From an uncultured Siphonobacter sp. (lineage in GTDB: Bacteria > Bacteroidota > Bacteroidia > Cytophagales > Spirosomataceae): a stretch of 64,000 nucleotides of DNA. The stretch lies in NCBI GenBank assembly GCA_913775095.1, contig CAJYIW010000017.1, positions 124,001 through 188,000 of the forward strand, given 5' to 3'. Position 1 is the stretch's first letter. Each line of letters starts with the position of its first letter. The notes under the pieces were generated by a model, which was given only the letters and a program-made list of their open reading frames with translations, had not been told where the DNA came from and made no database searches. This document shows, piece after piece, positions 1 to 9,445 of this stretch. Both the position numbers and the translations under genes were made by a program.

Positions 1-1528
1 GGTATTCGTAGTAACTAAGGTCGGGATGAAAGCCGCCGAGTGCTTTTCGCATCTGTCGGGCGTAGGTAACCGGAACGGTACGGTCGGCATCGCCGTGAAA
101 GACATAAACGCCCAAAGGCTTATAGTTGGTCACCAGTTTCAATACATCGCTCTGATTGCCCGAACGTAGCAGCATTTGCTCCATCGGCACTTCGCTACTG
201 GCCGGAATCAGCCCATCCGCCGATCCGTATTCTTTCAGCGTGGGATACCCCGCACAGGGAGCAATGGCTGCCCATTGGTCCGGATAAGTGGCCCCCAGAA
301 ACCAGGTGCCATGACCACCCATGGAGTGGCCCGTCAGGTACACGCGTTGAGGGTCGGGTTTGAATCGGGTTTTCGCGATATTCAGTACTTCCAGAGCATC
401 CAGTCGGCCCCAGTCTTCCCAGTTAAAGCCCCGGGGGCGTCGGTTGGTTGCCGCTACCAGGGTACCCCAGTCTTTGGCTTTGTAAGCCCGTGCCTGACCG
501 CTGGCTTCTACCCCGGCTCCGTGAACCGACAAAAACAGGGCTGACTGAGCCGTGGGAGGCGTCGATTGCGGCGTAACCGCGTAGTACTGCAAACTTCCGT
601 CAATGCTGCTGATGAACGTGCTGCTATAGGAATCGCCCGGAGCAACGGCTTCGAGCGTAATGGAGGCCTGATCGGCCGGCTTACCTTTACGAATCAGCTG
701 AAGGGTACCTTCCGTTTTTCCTTTGGCCGTGATACCGCTGGCATCCAGCGTGAAAGGAACTTTCCGGGTAGTGAGAGCCGGAATAGTCGGGAGTTTGGTC
801 AGGACTTCCCTGCCCTGAAAGGTACTTTTGATCTGTAGATCCGTCAACGCTTCGCTGGAAGTATTGATGATGACCACGCCCGCCTGCAAGGCTTGATTAT
901 TCCCACCAGCGACGGGTTGGGGTAGAGTCAGATCCTGGGTTTGCAGGAGTATCGGTTTAGCAGGAAACGTCAAACTGGCAATCACTGAAGTTCCGCGAAC
1001 GTAAAAGGTATTCAGTCCTTTTTTTAGTTTCACCGGCACGTCCATGTAGCCCATGCTGTAGGCATCGCCCATGTGCAGCTCTTCATTCACGTAGACGTGA
1101 CTGTTTCCTTTGATATTCAGGATAGCCACCTGTTCTTTGGGAGACTGATAACTCAGGTAGATGTAGGCTCCCGTGCCGGCAATGCCTCCCCGGAGGGCAC
1201 CGGGCGTAATACCGGGTCCGGCAGGGCCACCGGAACCACCCCGAAACCCGAAACGTCCCCGCAAACGGTGCAGACTGTCGGCGGTAAGGGCCTGCCACTT
1301 GAGTTCATCGCCCTGTTCACTCTTCCCAAAAACGGATCCTTCCGAGGGCGTTTTGAGCGTGTGTGTGTACAATTGATACGCCAGCTGATCCGTATAAATG
1401 GCTTCCCGGCCGTATCGCTGCGGAACGCTGGCCATCAGTCCCTTATCAAAATAATGAACCTGCTGAGCAAACCCAGCCGGGCTGAACGCCGAAATGAGTA
1501 ATCCTAAAGCACCAATCCTGGCACGCAT
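1..1528 (-). CDS. Secreted alpha/beta hydrolase (S9/dienelactone-hydrolase-like), 3'-truncated
   Basis: Reading the minus strand from the ATG at 1528 gives an open frame of 509 codons that runs off the left edge, so the C-terminus is missing. Residues 1-22 form a signal peptide ending around FAQQ, so the protein is exported. A beta-rich N-terminal half (about 40-310) contains a Gly-rich stretch, GGSGGPAGPG. It is followed by an alpha/beta-hydrolase domain with the nucleophile elbow GHSMGG and, later, HGDADRTVP, the usual location of the acid residue. The catalytic His would lie beyond the window edge. The family covers prolyl-oligopeptidase-like peptidases and esterases, and the substrate cannot be told. 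Nothing upstream suggests an operon; the next minus-strand gene ends at 1741. Confidence 0.85.
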   Translation of the reverse strand, partial: MRARIGALGLLISAFSPAGFAQQVHYFDKGLMASVPQRYGREAIYTDQLAYQLYTHTLKTPSEGSVFGKSEQGDELKWQALTADSLHRLRGRFGFRGGSGGPAGPGITPGALRGGIAGTGAYIYLSYQSPKEQVAILNIKGNSHVYVNEELHMGDAYSMGYMDVPVKLKKGLNTFYVRGTSVIASLTFPAKPILLQTQDLTLPQPVAGGNNQALQAGVVIINTSSEALTDLQIKSTFQGREVLTKLPTIPALTTRKVPFTLDASGITAKGKTEGTLQLIRKGKPADQASITLEAVAPGDSYSSTFISSIDGSLQYYAVTPQSTPPTAQSALFLSVHGAGVEASGQARAYKAKDWGTLVAATNRRPRGFNWEDWGRLDALEVLNIAKTRFKPDPQRVYLTGHSMGGHGTWFLGATYPDQWAAIAPCAGYPTLKEYGSADGLIPASSEVPMEQMLLRSGNQSDVLKLVTNYKPLGVYVFHGDADRTVPVTYARQMRKALGGFHPDLSYYEY

Positions 1529-1704
1529 AGAGTTAAGTTTTATATCGAGTAGAATGTATAGAATGGATACTAAAAGTAGAGTCAGTCCAGTGAAATCAGG
1601 CTGAATAGCGATGAAAGACGGATTAGGGGCGATTAGAAATAGATTTGTGCGAACTCAGTCGCCAGGTTCCTGACAATGGCAGGTTCAGGGGGTATTCAAT
1701 GAAA

Positions 1705-1728
1705 GTTGCCAGCGGAAAAGCTGGCAAC
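1705..1728 (-). terminator. Hairpin downstream of the cyclase gene
   Basis: Nine-base perfect arms (GTTGCCAGC and GCTGGCAAC) enclose a six-base loop 13 nt beyond the cyclase stop. Only a short T-rich run follows on the minus strand, so termination is probable rather than certain. The rest of 1529-1740 shows nothing else that I can support. Confidence 0.5.
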
Positions 1729-1740
1729 GCTATGTTAGTT

Positions 1741-2433
1741 TTATTCAAACACCGCCACTGCCCGCACGGGCGAACCCGTGCCGCCGCGAATCCTGAGGGG
1801 TAAGGCAATGAAACGAAAACGCCCCCGGCCAACGAGCAAATGCAGGTTGATCATGTTTTCGTAATGGGTAAAACCCATTTCACCGCAAATCCGGTGAACT
1901 TCTGTATTGGAAACCTTCGGCACTCCCGGTGACATGGTTTCCACGCCAAAAGCAGACACTCCCTGATGGCCCAGCCAGCGGGTAGCCCCGGCGGTGAGAC
2001 CGGGGCCATGGCCCCAGTTTTCCGTGTGATAGGCCTTTCGGTAATGATCCGTATGAATCAAAACCGTATCACCTGGCTGGATCGTTACCTGAGCAGCCCG
2101 GCAGGCGGCTTCCAGTTCTTCGGCTTCAATGAGTTCCCGGAAGCCCTTATGCGAAAAGTCCAGACAGAGGCCTTCGGTATAAAACATCGAAAGCGGCATG
2201 GTATCAATGGATTGCCCTGCAAACTCCCGCCCCATGTGATTGAGAGCATCCACGTGCGTGCCGGTATGTTCGCTCATGTTCAGGTTCAGCACACTGGGCG
2301 TAGTGGTTCCGGCATCCGTTAAGCCATCCCATTGTTCGTGCGTGGCGTGAATGCCAATCTGTACGGACGGCAGGCTCTTGTAAACGGGCATTCCGGCATA
2401 AATTTCCTGACTTAAATCGATGATTTCGGGCAT
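1741..2433 (-). CDS. Cyclase family protein (kynurenine-formamidase-like metal hydrolase)
   Basis: This 230-residue protein has the signature of the cyclase/KynB family (PF04199): HTGTHVD near residues 56-62, which binds divalent metal, plus conserved surroundings such as DLSQEIYAGMPVY at the N-terminus. Family members hydrolyse small amides or esters, including N-formylkynurenine to kynurenine, or act on polyketide rings. There is no signal peptide, so it should be cytosolic. The length matches the family. No tryptophan-catabolism genes sit beside it, so kynurenine formamidase activity is a possibility only. It appears monocistronic, with a hairpin after the stop and a 172-nt gap upstream. 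Confidence 0.85.
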   Translation of the reverse strand: MPEIIDLSQEIYAGMPVYKSLPSVQIGIHATHEQWDGLTDAGTTTPSVLNLNMSEHTGTHVDALNHMGREFAGQSIDTMPLSMFYTEGLCLDFSHKGFRELIEAEELEAACRAAQVTIQPGDTVLIHTDHYRKAYHTENWGHGPGLTAGATRWLGHQGVSAFGVETMSPGVPKVSNTEVHRICGEMGFTHYENMINLHLLVGRGRFRFIALPLRIRGGTGSPVRAVAVFE

Positions 2434-2455
2434 GGTATTTAGGAGTTGAATGATG

Positions 2456-2470
2456 CCGTCTTAAAGACGG
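2456..2470. promoter_or_regulatory. Short perfect inverted repeat upstream of the cyclase gene
   Basis: CCGTCTT and AAGACGG are separated by one base, 23 nt upstream of the cyclase ATG. The position suits an operator, but such a short repeat may also be chance. The remainder of 2434-2605 has no gene. Confidence 0.25.
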
Positions 2471-2605
2471 AAATCCACCAGTAGTTCCTGAAAGTTAAAA
2501 GCAGCCCTGGCATAAGTAACACACGCGGCCAGGTTTTTCCCTCCACTTGAAAACAGCGAGAAATGGAACAGGAAAGATAGGGTTACCTGAAAAGGGCTTG
2601 TAAAA

Positions 2606-2845
2606 TTATCGTCGCTGTGCAGGAATGGGTCTGTGTAATACTTTAACGACTAAAGTGAAAGCGATATATAAAACGGGACCGATGAAAGGAGTGACTAGTA
2701 ATACGAGGGCTACCGCCCCTTTTAAGAACGGAGAGATCCCTTTTTCTTTCAGGACCAGCAGAAAACTCAGTAGATACAGCGAAGCATAAATTCCCAGAAT
2801 GAATACCCACAGAAAAAGGCCGGAGGAAGGGGTTGTCAAATCCAT
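2606..2845 (-). CDS. Small two-helix membrane protein (PLDc_N-like)
   Basis: The protein has 79 residues and two hydrophobic segments, about residues 10-32 and 44-68, joined by a short basic loop, with a positively charged tail. The second segment, ALVLLVTPFIGPVLYIAF, resembles the PLDc_N motif, in which a Pro-Gly-Pro turn interrupts a helix. That domain often occurs alone as a small inner-membrane protein of unknown role. The start lies 37 nt after the stop of the cytochrome c peroxidase gene on the same strand, so the two may be co-transcribed. A small inverted repeat (CCTGA/TCAGG) sits in the gap just before the start. Function unknown. Confidence 0.65.
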   Translation of the reverse strand: MDLTTPSSGLFLWVFILGIYASLYLLSFLLVLKEKGISPFLKGAVALVLLVTPFIGPVLYIAFTLVVKVLHRPIPAQRR

Positions 2846-2882
2846 AGTTACCTGAGATTATTCAGGAAGTAATGATAGAGTT

Positions 2883-4004
2883 TTACTGCGGTAATTCAAA
2901 AGGATTCATTTTCTGCGAAGGAACCGAGATGGTTTTCAGAAAGGCTTCCAGCTGTAATTGTTCCGTTTTGGTAAGATGGAGTTTCCGTAAAATGGGCGAG
3001 GTTACCGGGCGAAGCCGTTCATCCACGACCACCCGTTTCTGAATGGGAGAGGGGTTACCCAGGTTATAATACTCGACGACATCGCGTAGGGTAGGGAAAT
3101 TCCCGTGGTGCATCCAGGGACCCGTTCGGAACACTTCCCGCAGGGAGGGCGTCCGGAATTTACCCACGTCTTCGGGCTTACCCGTGTGCAGGTATTTCCC
3201 AAAATCCTGCTGCGAAGAGCCGTACAAGGTTTGTCCGTCGTTGTGAAACTGGTTATCCGAAAACAGCGGCGAATTATGACAGTTAATGCAGCGGGCTTTG
3301 GTACGAAACAGGTGCAAACCCATGACTTCATCATCAGACAGAAGTTTTGCATTCCCCTGCACAAATTTGTCAAACCGACTCGGCGGACTGACGATGGTTC
3401 GCTCAAAGGTGGCAATGGCCTGCTGAATCCGTTCAATGGTGACCTGATCCGTTCCGAAGGCTTCTTCAAAATAAGGCCGATAACCTTTGACTTTCCGTAC
3501 GTTCCGCTGCATGGTTTTCAGGTTCTGAGCCATTTCGGCGGGGTCCTGCACCGGGAAATTCACCTGATCTTCCAGACTCGCCGCCCGACCGTCCCAGAAC
3601 AGGGTTTTGTAATGAGCGGTATTCAAAATGGTCATGGCATTACGTTTCCCGTTCTGACGGTTATGTCCGAAAGACAAATGACGACCATCGCCCCAGCCCA
3701 GTTCGGGGTCGTGGCAGTTGGCACAGGAGATCTGTCGGGAGGCAGACAACCGGGGATCAAAAAACAGGAGTTTCCCCAGCTTCGCCTTCGCCTCTGAATA
3801 CGGATTATGAACCGGGAATTCGGCCTTAGCCAATACACCAATTTCCTGAAAAGTTGGGATGACGGAAGAGTCCAGATCGGGTTTGGGCCAGCGGGAAACG
3901 TCCCCGCTGCTGTAGATGTCCCGCAGTTCTTCAACCGTATATTCTTTCTGAAAAGCCGTAATTAATACAAAGAAGGCCAGCGAAAGCAGTAATGGAATTC
4001 TCAT
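2883..4004 (-). CDS. Di-heme cytochrome c peroxidase / MauG family protein
   Basis: The N-terminus, MRIPLLLSLAFFVLITAF, is a secretion signal. Two heme c attachment sites are visible, CANCH at residues 94-98 and CINCH at 239-243, each in the usual context (FDPRLSASRQISCANCHDP; CINCHNSPLFSDNQFHNDG). This is the bacterial cytochrome c peroxidase/MauG fold (CCP_MauG domain). Such proteins reduce H2O2 with electrons from cytochromes or oxidise protein or small-molecule substrates in the periplasm. The 373-residue length is normal. The gene follows the lipoprotein at 4069 with only a hairpin between them. It may respond to the same signal as the sigma-controlled uptake locus, but the hairpin argues for a separate unit. 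Confidence 0.92.
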   Translation of the reverse strand: MRIPLLLSLAFFVLITAFQKEYTVEELRDIYSSGDVSRWPKPDLDSSVIPTFQEIGVLAKAEFPVHNPYSEAKAKLGKLLFFDPRLSASRQISCANCHDPELGWGDGRHLSFGHNRQNGKRNAMTILNTAHYKTLFWDGRAASLEDQVNFPVQDPAEMAQNLKTMQRNVRKVKGYRPYFEEAFGTDQVTIERIQQAIATFERTIVSPPSRFDKFVQGNAKLLSDDEVMGLHLFRTKARCINCHNSPLFSDNQFHNDGQTLYGSSQQDFGKYLHTGKPEDVGKFRTPSLREVFRTGPWMHHGNFPTLRDVVEYYNLGNPSPIQKRVVVDERLRPVTSPILRKLHLTKTEQLQLEAFLKTISVPSQKMNPFELPQ

Positions 4005-4021
4005 GTGTTTTGCTCGAAATC

Positions 4022-4056
4022 CACCTTCCCGAAAGTATAAAACCTTCGGGAAGGTG
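4022..4056 (-). terminator. Strong hairpin ending the sigma/FecR/SusCD/lipoprotein unit
   Basis: Twelve-base perfect arms (CACCTTCCCGAA and TTCGGGAAGGTG) with an 11-base loop lie 12 nt after the lipoprotein stop. There is no long T-tract on the minus strand, so it may act as a terminator or as an attenuating/processing hairpin before the peroxidase gene. Confidence 0.6.
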
Positions 4057-4068
4057 TGGTACTGGTCA

Positions 4069-4683
4069 TTAATTAAGCGTCAGCGGATTGACGCTCAGTT
4101 TGTATTTGTGAGTAACTTTTGCTTTACCACCGATAGCCGTTTCATTAAAGTTGACGATCAGGTCAATCACTTTCGTTTCGGTATTAAAAGTGCCTTCGCC
4201 ACTAATGCCAATTTTAAAGGGACTTCCTTCTTTTCGGGAAATGGTTACATCCTGGGCAAGCACTTTAACTTTTCCTTTGGTAGCTCCGACGGTCTCAGGG
4301 AAAAACTGAAGTACTTTTTCAACATTAATTTTAGCCGTTTTAATGTTGTTGGTTCCAATCTCTGACGTGTAAAAGGTTACCATCCCGAACAGGTTTACAC
4401 CGCTATCCACTACGTTAGGATTCGTAAAGCCGATGAACGTGGGATCATCCGACGGAATAGTTGAAAAGTGAGAGGCAATCCGGCTGGTCCATTTGGTGGC
4501 GGTTGAATCGTAGCGATAAACGTACATCTGATAGTACTGTTCCGGCTTATGAAACACGTTGACCACCTCACTTGAACCCGCCACCTCTTCGGGTTCCGGT
4601 TCAACGGCCTTATTATCTTTGGAACAGCTGTTGAGCATTAAAACTCCGGCAATGAAGAAAGGAAGTAATCGCAGCATTTTCAT
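4069..4683 (-). CDS. Small exported lipoprotein of a SusCD locus, function unknown
   Basis: The chosen start (MKMLRLLPFF) puts the lipobox VLMLNSC at residues 13-19; an upstream in-frame Met would bury the signal sequence. After the Cys comes an acidic linker rich in Glu and Pro, then about 160 residues of predicted beta-strand-rich sequence with no motif I recognise. The gene follows susD after 49 nt on the same strand. In Bacteroidota this position often encodes an accessory surface lipoprotein that binds the ligand of the SusCD pair, so that role is inferred from position only. Confidence 0.7.
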   Translation of the reverse strand: MKMLRLLPFFIAGVLMLNSCSKDNKAVEPEPEEVAGSSEVVNVFHKPEQYYQMYVYRYDSTATKWTSRIASHFSTIPSDDPTFIGFTNPNVVDSGVNLFGMVTFYTSEIGTNNIKTAKINVEKVLQFFPETVGATKGKVKVLAQDVTISRKEGSPFKIGISGEGTFNTETKVIDLIVNFNETAIGGKAKVTHKYKLSVNPLTLN

Positions 4684-4732
4684 GATGGAAATAAATTGGA
4701 ATGAATGGTGTAACAAATGGGTAATCAGGTAG

Positions 4733-6187
4733 TTAATAACCTGGATTTTGAGAAATAAAAGGATTTACTAAAACGGTTTTGGCGGGGAAGGGTAAAATGA
4801 AATAGTCGGATGGATAGGTTAAACTGCAACGCGTACCCTGACAGTCCACCCGATTGAGATTTTGCTTCGTCCGGGCCAGATCCAGCATCAGGAATCCCTC
4901 GTAACAAAGCTCCTTGCGGCGTTCCAGATAGATCAGATTCAATAATTCCTGCTGGTTACTGCCGAATAAGGCAGGAGCAGAGGAATCAGCCCGTTGCCGG
5001 ATGGTGTTCAGATCCTGATAGGCCTGCGTAAAGTTGTTCAGGTGAGCGGCTGCTTCGGCCCGGATGAGAACCATCTCGGATAAACGCAGGACTTTAATGC
5101 CCGTGGAGCTGGCTTCTCCCCGGCTGTATTTATTGGAGAACGAGTAGGGCGTTCCTGCAATCGTAAGGGTAGTATAAAAATTCGACTTGTTCCGAACATC
5201 AGTGGTTGAATACAAGTCAAGTAAGTCACGGGTAGCGGCCATCTGAACGTAGCTTCCCGTCACTCCATTTGCGGAAGCATCGAAGTAACTTCCCAGGCTG
5301 GTTCCGGTATAATTGGTGGGTACAGACACCTCAAAAATGGCTTCGCTGGTATTCTTCTGAGTCCAGGAAGTGACGTAATTCTGATTCGTATACAGACTGA
5401 AAGCGTTACTGGTGATGATGGTATTAGCGAAGGTGTAAGCCCGTTGCCAGTCGCCTTTATTGAGATACACGCGAGCCAGCAAAGCCCGAACGACGGACGG
5501 ATTCATGTAGTTTTTTGAACTTCCCGACGTCCAGACGGCTGTGCTGTTTTCGAACAAAACCAGCGACTGATTCAAATCCTCAATAATTGCCTCATAACAT
5601 TCCGCCACCGTCTGACGGGGCCGCTGGGATTCGCTGACTATGATGGGTTTCAGGTTCAGAATAATACCCGGATGCGATCCATCGGCAGTATACGTATAAG
5701 GCTGAGCGTACAACTGAACCAGGTCAAAATGAACCATAGCCCGCAGAGCCGTGGCTTCAGCCACCAGTCGGGTACGCGTGCGTTCGGTTCCGTTGGTAAT
5801 GGCCGGAACTTTGGTGATGAGGTTGTTGAGGTTATTGAGAATAGCGTAAAGCTGAACGTACGTGAGGTTCATGCCTCCTTCATCCGGATCGGCGGTCAGG
5901 TTATAGGTATCCAGGAGCCGGGTATTGATCGCTTTGGAAAATTTAATGTTACCCCCGGCAATGTCTGGGTAAAGCATACGGAATCCATTCAGGTAACTGC
6001 CCTCGAATAAAGACAGGTACGCTCCGCTCAAGGCCACCGTTGCCGCCTCAATGTCCTGAAAGGTTTCTTCGAATGAGATTTTATTCTGCGGTTCTTTGTC
6101 AAGTAGACTCTGACAGCCGCTTAGCAGGCTAATGAGAAAGAGAAACCCTGGTATTAACCTTCTGCGTTGATTCAAAAGAAATGTCAT
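4733..6187 (-). CDS. SusD/RagB-family surface lipoprotein
   Basis: The lipobox LISLLSGC (residues 18-25) follows a basic N-terminus. The body has the TPR-like helical SusD organisation, with a RAMVHFDLVQLYAQPY-type helix around residues 147-163 and the terminal QNPGY found on most SusD proteins. SusD proteins are lids over the SusC channel and bind the nutrient at the cell surface. The start codon is 6 nt downstream of the SusC stop, so the pair is translated from one mRNA. The length (484) is typical. The substrate is not evident; nothing nearby encodes a glycoside hydrolase. Confidence 0.93.
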   Translation of the reverse strand: MTFLLNQRRRLIPGFLFLISLLSGCQSLLDKEPQNKISFEETFQDIEAATVALSGAYLSLFEGSYLNGFRMLYPDIAGGNIKFSKAINTRLLDTYNLTADPDEGGMNLTYVQLYAILNNLNNLITKVPAITNGTERTRTRLVAEATALRAMVHFDLVQLYAQPYTYTADGSHPGIILNLKPIIVSESQRPRQTVAECYEAIIEDLNQSLVLFENSTAVWTSGSSKNYMNPSVVRALLARVYLNKGDWQRAYTFANTIITSNAFSLYTNQNYVTSWTQKNTSEAIFEVSVPTNYTGTSLGSYFDASANGVTGSYVQMAATRDLLDLYSTTDVRNKSNFYTTLTIAGTPYSFSNKYSRGEASSTGIKVLRLSEMVLIRAEAAAHLNNFTQAYQDLNTIRQRADSSAPALFGSNQQELLNLIYLERRKELCYEGFLMLDLARTKQNLNRVDCQGTRCSLTYPSDYFILPFPAKTVLVNPFISQNPGY

Positions 6188-6193
6188 GATGCG

Positions 6194-9100
6194 TTATAAG
6201 CTAAGATTCAACCCTGCACTGATCGTCCGGGCTTCGGGGAAGGTGAAACGCGTTTCCCGGATGCCATTCCGGCCGGCGGGACTTTTTTCTTTGTACCAGT
6301 ACGCTACGTTGGTAGCATTGATGTAGGCAGAAATGCCCTGGGTGCGAAAGCGTTTACTAAGCCTGGCAGGTAATGAATAGTTAAGGGTAATGTTAGAAAG
6401 CTTCACGTGCGTAAGGTCGTGCAGGTAACGGGAAGAGTTAGAGACTAAGCCTTTTTCAAGTACTAATCTGGAAACATTGGTTACGTCACCGGGTTTCTGC
6501 CAGCGATCCAGCAGGTTCACACTCATGTTGGAATGATCCAGATTTTTTCCGTCCCCGAGGAAACGCGTAGACTCAATCAGATTGCCTCCGATGTTATAAA
6601 GAATGTTAAGGCTGAGGGATAGATTTTTATACGAAATGGAGTTAATCCATCCGCCCTGAACTTTAGGCAATCGATCCCCCAGAACAATGTAACTGGAACG
6701 TGGATACGAACGAATGGTCGTGCGATTGACTACCCGGCCATCAGGAGCGTAAAATTGCTCTTCACCCGTTTCAGCGTTGACTCCGGCCCAGGGAATACCC
6801 CAGATGGCCGTGGTGCTGTACCCTTCCCGAATAGCGGCATTGGCTTCGCCAGCGGTAGAGGCAGGATCACTGAACAGAGAGGTATATCCGCCATTATAGC
6901 TTAATACTTTATTGCGATTTAACCCAGCGGTAAAAGTGGATTGCCAGCGAAACGAGTGTTTCTGTATGACCTCTATCTTCGCGGTTAAATCAAACCCGTG
7001 GTTTCGCATGACGGCGGCATTCACCGAGATGGAATTATAACCCGTTTCAAGGGGAACTTCCACGCCGGAAATCAAATCATGAATGGTATTGTTGTAATAT
7101 TCTGCGGATAAAGAAAGGCGACCGAAAAGAGTCGCATCCAGCCCCAGATTCAGTTTGATATTTTTTTCCCATCCAAGATTGGGATTTGGGGCGGAAGAAC
7201 CATCGGGAATGGCCGCAACGTAACCGTTGTAATTGCCATAATTGAAATTATACAGGCCGCGTGCTGCATACGAGCCAATCCGGGAGTTACCCGTGGATCC
7301 ATAACTGGTCCGTAGTTTCAGAAAACTGATGATCGCGTGATCCTGTAGAAAGGCTTCTTTACTTAAAATCCAGCTAAAACCCACGGCTGAATTCAGGGCC
7401 AGATTAAAATCGCTCCCAAACATCGACGACTGATCGGCCCGGATACTGGTGGTGAACAGGTATTTTTTTCTGAAATCGTAATTGGCCTGGGTATAATAGG
7501 AAACGGTGGCATTCTCCTGTTTGGAGGAAGAATTGGTGCGGTTCGTAGCCTGGCCCAGTTCCCGAATCCGGTCATAGGTAAAGTTGGAACCTGAGCCCGC
7601 CAATAGTACCGTACTCTGATCCTGAGCTTCTATTCCGGCAATGACCGTTACCGAATGATTTTCGAGGAAGGTTTTCGAATAAGTACCCTGAATGTATCCC
7701 AGCCAACCCAGCGTTTGACGGTCAAAGATTTGCAAACGACCCCCTACCGTACTGCCAGTCGCGTTTTTAGCCGAAAAATATTTTTCCTGCTTGCCCTGAG
7801 AAAAGTTAGCTCCAATGGTTCCCGAAATAGTAAAGGAAGGACTAACCGAATAGTGAATGTTGGAGTTACCATTGAAACTTATGGTGTTATTAACGTTCTC
7901 ATTCTGAGCTAGTACCGCCAACGGATTCGGTATTCCCAGGAACGTTGTAAAGTTCCCATCCGAATCATAAGGGTTAAGGTTGGGAGGTAAATACGCGTTG
8001 TTTTCGAAATTATCCAGTCCGTTTTTTTGGGAGAAGCTAGGCGACAGGGTTATACCAAACTTCAGCTTATTATTAAGCACGTTATTCACCTTCAGACTCA
8101 GGTTCACCTGCTGCATATCATTACTCATGGCACTGGCCTGCTGGTACCGATATCCCGTGGAGAAGCGATAGTTTAACCCTTCTTTCCCGCCCGAAATATC
8201 GGCGTTGACGGCGGTGTAGGAAGCGTTACGGGTGGTTAACCCCAGCCAGTCGGTATTGATGGTTGCACTGCCAGCCTGTGCACTGGCCTGTGATTCCGTG
8301 AATCCGCTGTTCAGTAATGCTTCTCGTTTCAGGGTATAATACTGAGGTCCGTTCAGGAGCTGTTGCCGATTGATAAAACTGGATACGCCCCGCGAGATGG
8401 AAACATTCGCGGCGGTTCGACCCGACGATCCCGATTTGGTGGTAATGATGATGACGCCATTTGCCGCGTTCGAGCCGTAGATGGTCGTGGCCGACGCATC
8501 TTTCAGAATGGAAATCGAGGCAATATCCTGCGGATTAATACCCGCGATGGGGTTAATGAGCGTTTCTCCATTGAAAATGCTTGCGGCATCGCCCCGTTCC
8601 TGTTCCATGATCGGAATGCCGTCAATGACGTACAGGGGCTGGGTGGACGTGGTTCGTCCCGAGCCAATGGGCGTCAGCGTACCCTGGCCGCGGATGTTGA
8701 TTTTCACCGGAGTGCCGAGCTGGGTATTGGGTTCTACGTAGACACCTGCGGCCAATCCTTCCAGCATTTTATCAAAGCTTTCAATGGGGCGGTAAGGTTG
8801 CAGCTCCCTGGCGGTTACCTGAGAAATACTCCCGATGACTTCCTCCCTGGGCGTACCATTGGTGTAGGAATTCGTAACGACCAGTTCGTCCATTTGCTGA
8901 AAGTCGGATTCCATCCCGATGTTCACCGTACTGGACGAACCCAGCGGTCTGGATACGACGGACTTCATGCCTACCATCCGAAATTCGAGCTGGACATTTT
9001 CAAGATCCGTTGCTGATACCGTGGCTGAATAATACCCTTCCGCATTGGTAATGCCCACCACCCGACCATTGACGACCCGAACCGAAACGCCACCGAGCGG

Positions 9101-9445
9101 CTTTTTATCCGCCTGGTCCAGCACCGTTCCCGTGACCCGTCGCACGCTTTGCGGGCGAACCAGAATGCGGTTGCCTTCCTTGCGAAAAGACAGGCTGGTC
9201 AGGGCAGCCAGATCCCGAAGCACGGTCGCCAGCGGTCCACGACTAACGAAACTATACCGCCGCGTGGCGTGGATGTCCTGCGTGTCGTAGTTGAACTGAA
9301 CACCCGCCTGTTTTTCAATTTCTGAGAAAATACTCGTGAGTCCTGTCTGTTTCAACTGAACGTTCAGTTGCTGAGCATGTGCTCCATTCAGTAATCCGAA
9401 TCCAACCCAAAGGGCTACGATCAGCCCGGTTAATCTGCTATTCAT
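6194..9445 (-). CDS. SusC/RagA TonB-dependent receptor with N-terminal STN signalling domain
   Basis: The signal peptide ends at AHAQQ (about residue 25). Residues 25-95 form an STN (secretin/TonB N-terminal) domain, the part that touches the FecR-type anti-sigma factor in the periplasm. Next are a carboxypeptidase-regulatory-like beta domain (about 105-180), the TonB-box-like segment MDELVVTNSY, a plug with LYVIDGIPI near 270, and the 22-strand barrel to the C-terminal Leu. This transducer layout fits its neighbours: fecR overlaps it by four bases and the sigma gene is one further upstream. Unlike the three other SusC proteins here, it lacks an obvious DxNxDG calcium-type loop. Confidence 0.95.
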   Translation of the reverse strand: MNSRLTGLIVALWVGFGLLNGAHAQQLNVQLKQTGLTSIFSEIEKQAGVQFNYDTQDIHATRRYSFVSRGPLATVLRDLAALTSLSFRKEGNRILVRPQSVRRVTGTVLDQADKKPLGGVSVRVVNGRVVGITNAEGYYSATVSATDLENVQLEFRMVGMKSVVSRPLGSSSTVNIGMESDFQQMDELVVTNSYTNGTPREEVIGSISQVTARELQPYRPIESFDKMLEGLAAGVYVEPNTQLGTPVKINIRGQGTLTPIGSGRTTSTQPLYVIDGIPIMEQERGDAASIFNGETLINPIAGINPQDIASISILKDASATTIYGSNAANGVIIITTKSGSSGRTAANVSISRGVSSFINRQQLLNGPQYYTLKREALLNSGFTESQASAQAGSATINTDWLGLTTRNASYTAVNADISGGKEGLNYRFSTGYRYQQASAMSNDMQQVNLSLKVNNVLNNKLKFGITLSPSFSQKNGLDNFENNAYLPPNLNPYDSDGNFTTFLGIPNPLAVLAQNENVNNTISFNGNSNIHYSVSPSFTISGTIGANFSQGKQEKYFSAKNATGSTVGGRLQIFDRQTLGWLGYIQGTYSKTFLENHSVTVIAGIEAQDQSTVLLAGSGSNFTYDRIRELGQATNRTNSSSKQENATVSYYTQANYDFRKKYLFTTSIRADQSSMFGSDFNLALNSAVGFSWILSKEAFLQDHAIISFLKLRTSYGSTGNSRIGSYAARGLYNFNYGNYNGYVAAIPDGSSAPNPNLGWEKNIKLNLGLDATLFGRLSLSAEYYNNTIHDLISGVEVPLETGYNSISVNAAVMRNHGFDLTAKIEVIQKHSFRWQSTFTAGLNRNKVLSYNGGYTSLFSDPASTAGEANAAIREGYSTTAIWGIPWAGVNAETGEEQFYAPDGRVVNRTTIRSYPRSSYIVLGDRLPKVQGGWINSISYKNLSLSLNILYNIGGNLIESTRFLGDGKNLDHSNMSVNLLDRWQKPGDVTNVSRLVLEKGLVSNSSRYLHDLTHVKLSNITLNYSLPARLSKRFRTQGISAYINATNVAYWYKEKSPAGRNGIRETRFTFPEARTISAGLNLSL

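Noticed and set aside
1073-1501. Plus-strand frame of 142 codons at the left edge
   Set aside because: It lies opposite the signal peptide and beta domain of the minus-strand hydrolase, which has a clear GHSMGG motif.
3105-3797. Plus-strand frame of 230 codons opposite the cytochrome c peroxidase
   Set aside because: The opposite frame has two CxxCH heme motifs in family context; this one has no recognisable domain.
8363-9016. Long plus-strand frame of 217 codons inside the STN-SusC gene
   Set aside because: It is antisense to a clear TonB receptor gene, with low-complexity Arg/Gly-rich translation and no domain.
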